Shown here: one piece after another, positions 61,222 through 64,000 of the stretch
How positions within the stretch are numbered: the stretch's first letter is position 1
Layout: each line of letters starts with the position of its first letter
Source of the DNA: Aristolochia californica
Taxonomy: Eukaryota > Streptophyta > Magnoliopsida > Piperales > Aristolochiaceae
Assembly: GCA_029961685.1 (NCBI GenBank)
Contig: JARWKL010000001.1
Coordinates: 27,416,295 to 27,480,294, forward strand
Direction: 5' to 3'
DNA: 64,000 nucleotides
The notes under the pieces: generated by a model
Databases searched by the model: none
What the model was told of the DNA's origin: nothing
Seen by the model: the letters and a program-made list of their open reading frames with translations, nothing else
Translations under genes and position numbers: made by a program

Positions 61222-61891
61222 GTGTGGAGGAAATCTCTTTCTTTTAAAATTCCAAGCTGTTAGGGTTGAACTAGTGGAATTTCCCAAACTTGGACAACAA
61301 AACTTTTGTATTCATTTGTGGTGTGTGAATAAATTTTCTTTGCTTACATTTGTTATTGCTTTAATTTTTTTTCCGTACATGAACTCTAAAATTTTCATTT
61401 GTTATCTATTTGCCTTTTTGGTTGACGGGATCAAGGGAGAGCGAAAACTCAAAGTTTTCATTTCTGAAAAAAGTGTAAATTTAAAATGAAAATGCCCAGT
61501 GCACAAATGTAGAGCGAGATAATTCCAAAGAGTTTCTGTAATTTTTAGGGATTCGAAGGTCTTTTTAGTTTTTATATATCAGGTTTTCCAATCATCAGGA
61601 AAAAGGGGGAAGCAGGGATTTTTAACTGAGTGTTGACACCCAATCCATAAGTCATTTCTTTGGGTAATACAGCCCGTTACGCATGATAAATCACTTTACA
61701 ATCATCTATGATCGTTGGGTCAGCTTTTTGTAGATGGGAAAAATAATGGCTTCTTTGACTCGGGTAAATATCCCATCGCACGTTCACTTGAGAATTTAAT
61801 GTGCGTTTGTTATTCTCTTCAAAAGCTTTGGATCCATAGGTGATTTGCATCTTTAACATGTATAAAACATGCATATCCATTTTTAAAGCAT
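61222..61891 (+). repeat. Unit U92, class L
   Basis: 670 bp. It starts like U88 and U90 (TTTCTTTTAAAATTCC). The GTTGTGATC region is reduced to CATTTGTTATC, and GGGATCAAGGG follows. Confidence 0.92.
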
Positions 61892-62533
61892 GTGTGGAGG
61901 AAATCTCTATCTTATAAAACTCCAAGCTGTTAGGGTTGAACTAGTGGAATTTCCCAAACTTGGACAACAAAACTTTTGTGTTCATTTGTGGTGTGTGAAT
62001 AAATTTTCTTTACCTACATTTGTTGTTGTTTTAAATTTTTTGACTCCAAAACTTTCATTTTGTTGTGATCTATTTGCCTTTTTGGTTTACGGGATGTAGG
62101 GAGAGCGAAAACTCAAAGTTTTGTTTTAAGAAAAAAGAGTACATCTAGAATGGAAATGCACAATGCACAAATGTAGAGAGAGATAATTCCAAAGAGTTTC
62201 TTAAATTTTTAGGGATTGTAACCTCTTCTTAGCTTTTATAGATCAGGTTTTGCAATCGTCGGGAAAAAGGGGGAGGCAGGGATTTTTAACTGAGTCTTGA
62301 CTCCCAATCCAAAAGTCATTTCTCAAGGTAATATAGCCCGCTACGCATGATAAATCACTTTACAATCATCTGTGATCGTTCGATCAGCTTTTTGTAGATG
62401 GGCAAAATAATGGCTTGTTTGACACGGGTAAATATCCCACCACACGTTCACTTGAGAATTCAATGAGTGTTGGATCCATAGGTGATTTGCATCTTTAACA
62501 TGTTTCAAACATGCAAATCCATTTTTTAAGCAT
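61892..62533 (+). repeat. Unit U93, class S, 22-bp deletion
   Basis: 642 bp. TTTGACTCCAAAACTTTC and GGGATGTAGGG. The HindIII-containing segment is lost near 62470. Confidence 0.93.
62462..62480 (+). other. 22-bp deletion junction in U93
   Basis: AATGAGTGT is joined to TGGATCCATAGG. The segment holding TTATTCTCTTC and the HindIII site is missing; BamHI is kept. Confidence 0.9.
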
Positions 62534-63207
62534 GTGTGGAGGAAATCTCTTTCTTATAAAATTCCGAGCTGTTAGGGTTGAACTAGTGGAATTTCCCAAA
62601 CTTGGACAACAAAACTTTTGTATTCATTTGCGATGTGTGAATAAATATTCTTTTCTTACATTTGTTATTTTTTTAAAACTTTTTCCATACATGAACTCTA
62701 AAATTTTCATTTTGTTGTGATCAATTTGCCTTTTTGGTTTACGGGATGAAGGGAGCGAGAAAACTCAAAGTTTTGATTGATGAAAAAAGAGTACATCTAA
62801 AATGAAAATGCACAGTGCACAAATGTATAGCGAGATAATTCCAAAGAGTTTCTGTAATTTTTAGGGATTCTAAGGTCTTTTTATTTTATATATGTTAGGT
62901 ATTGCAATCGTCGGGAAAAAGGGGGAAGCATGGATTTTTAACTGAGTATTGACTCCCAATCCATAAGTCATTTCTTAGGGTAATATAGCCCGTTACTCAT
63001 GATAAATAACTTTACAATCATCTATGATCGTTGGATCACCTCTTTGTAGATGGGTAAAATAATGGCTTGTTTGACTCGGGTAAATATCCCACCGCACGTT
63101 CACATGAGAATTTACTGAACGTTTGTTATTCTCTTCAAAAGCTTTGGATCCATAGGTGATTTGCATCTTGAACCTGTATCAAACATGCATATCCAGTTTT
63201 AAAGCAT
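62534..63207 (+). repeat. Unit U94, class L
   Basis: 674 bp. Marks are CCATACATGAACTCT, GGGAGCGAGAAAACTC and TATATGTTAGGTATTGC. Confidence 0.92.
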
Positions 63208-63869
63208 GTGTGGAGGAAATCTCTTTCTTATAAAATTCCAAGCTGTTAGGGTTGAACTAGTGGAATTTCCAAAACTTGGACAATAAAACTTGTGTTCATT
63301 TGTGGTGTATGAAAAAAATTTCTTTACTTACTTTTGTTATTTTTTTAATTTTTTTTGCACCAAAATTTTTATTTTGTTGTGATCTATTTGCCTTTTTGGT
63401 TTACGGGATGAAGGGAGAGCGAAAACTCAAAGTTTTGTTTTAAGAAAAAAGTCTACAACTAGAATGGAAATGCACAATGTAAAAATGTTGAGAGAGATAA
63501 TTCCAAAGAGTTTCTGTAATGTTTAGGGATTGTATGCTCATCTTAGTTTTTCAATATACGGTTTTGCAATCGTCGGGAAAAAGGGGGGAGGCAAGGATTT
63601 TTAACCGAGTGTTGACTCTCAATCCATAAGTCATTTATTAGGGTAATATTTCCTGTTACGAATGATAAATCACTTCACAATCATCTATGATCGTTGGATC
63701 AGCTTTTTGTAGATGGGCAAAAAAATGGCTTGTTTGACTCGGGTAAATATCCCACCGCACGTTCACTTGAGAATTTAATGAGCAATTGTTATTCTCTTCA
63801 AAAGCTTTGGATCCATAGGTGATTTGCATCTTGAACATGTTTCAAACATTCAAATCCATTTTTTAGCAT
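63208..63869 (+). repeat. Unit U95, class S
   Basis: 662 bp. Marks are AAACTTGTGTTC, GTGTATGAAAAAAATT, TTTGCACCAAAATTTTT and ACCGAGTGTTGACTCTC. Confidence 0.92.
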
Positions 63870-64000
63870 GTGTGGAGGAAATCTCTTTCTTATATAATTC
63901 CAAGCTATTAGGGTTGAACTAGTGGAATTTCCCAAACTTGTACAACAAAACTTGTGTTCATTTGTGGTGTATGAAAAAAATGTCTTTACTTACTTTTGTT
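63870..64000 (+). repeat. Unit U96, partial, class S
   Basis: First 131 bp only. AAACTTGTGTTC and GTGTATGAAAAAAATG match U95, so U95-U96 look like another neighbouring pair. The dyad before it has the L-type C centre. Confidence 0.88.

Larger units (their letters stand above)
1..64000 (+). repeat. Satellite array, ~667-bp monomer, 97 head-to-tail units
   Basis: The motif GTGTGGAGG or a one- or two-base variant recurs at steps of 658-675 bp across the whole window, always on the + strand. The exceptions to that spacing are the small deletions, the duplication and the G-run listed separately. No stretch over 300 bp lies outside the repeat, and no inverted unit or inserted mobile element was found. 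The array runs off both ends, so its true size is unknown. Two classes are interleaved: S (about 664 bp, AACTCCAAAA in the A/T box) and L (about 674 bp, CCGTACATGAACTCT). I count 41 L-type boxes and 55 S-type boxes, with one box (U5) largely deleted. The family name and host are not recognised. Confidence 0.97.

Noticed and set aside
535..62720. Recurrent + strand open frames (about 60-104 codons) starting MCGGN
   Set aside because: They exist because the monomer repeats. The frame is shifted by the 10-bp S/L difference, broken by stops in many units and without a recognised domain or start context.
322..63838. Recurrent - strand open frames (60-97 codons) ending in IYHA-like residues
   Set aside because: Same reasoning. 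They overlap the conserved 200-bp end of the monomer, so their persistence follows from DNA-level similarity.
537..63870. CENP-B-box-like match around TTGTTTGACTCGGGT
   Set aside because: It matches 7 of the 9 fixed positions of the mammalian box. By a rough estimate one or two such matches are expected by chance per monomer on two strands, so it is not evidence.
537..63870. TATAAAA at +22 and AATAAA at +107 as promoter and poly(A) signals
   Set aside because: Both are expected in sequence this AT-rich, and there is no coding region or other promoter element with them.
1..64000. CRISPR array
   Set aside because: Repeats are about 667 bp and contiguous, with no unique spacers and no cas genes.
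1..64000. Transposon or LTR insertions, tRNA, rRNA, telomere repeat
   Set aside because: No break in periodicity wide enough for an insert, no terminal repeats or target duplications, and no cloverleaf, rRNA or telomere motif was seen on reading.

Overview
This window is a single uninterrupted satellite-DNA array. From base 1 to base 64000 it is made of head-to-tail copies of one AT-rich monomer, all in the same orientation. I count 97 units: 95 internal ones plus a partial unit at each edge. Start-to-start spacing averages about 667 bp (537 to 63870 spans 95 steps). A hand count on one consensus-like unit gives about 34% G+C. I found no gene, RNA gene, transposon, unique spacer or array edge. 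Such an array is typical of eukaryotic nuclear heterochromatin (centromeric, pericentromeric or subtelomeric). A plant is my best guess, at low confidence, and I do not recognise the family by name. The short open frames on both strands are by-products of the repeated sequence, not genes.

Units here are numbered U0 to U96 and start at the conserved GTGTGGAGG motif. A unit reads in order (approximate offsets): GTGTGGAGG (+1), TATAAAA (+22), GAATAAATT (+106), a variable A/T box (+120 to +185), GGGATGAAGGGAGAGCG (+200), a TACATCTAGAATGG or TACATCTAAAATGA block (+250), a G-rich tract (+370 to +390), GAGTCTTGAC or GAGTGTTGAC (+400), a well-conserved stretch with GGGTAAATATCCC (+535), adjacent HindIII and BamHI sites (+600) and a 15-bp dyad CATGTTTnAAACATG (+630).

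There are two main classes. S units (about 664 bp) have an A/T box with AACTCCAAAA. L units (about 674 bp) have CCGTACATGAACTCT in its place, which is 10 bp longer. The classes also differ at a linked set of sites from the preceding dyad to about +410, and share the last 200 bp or so. Several units are S/L mosaics.

Layout: 1-5450 is a four-unit higher-order repeat (period 2657 bp), with one copy carrying two deletions. 5606-20300 is mixed S and L. 20307-31247 holds neighbouring duplicates and a 225-bp internal duplication. 31248-41867 is a shuffled higher-order block of named variants (X, Y, Z, V, U). 42532-43221 carries a 31-base G run. 43222-47233 alternates L and S. 47234-52543 has only S-type A/T boxes and includes a 1329-bp dimer repeat. 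55188-59224 is six L units in a row. 58551-64000 alternates L and S and includes a 1335-bp dimer repeat. Together this records repeated unequal exchange, conversion and small slippage events. No protein-coding system is visible.
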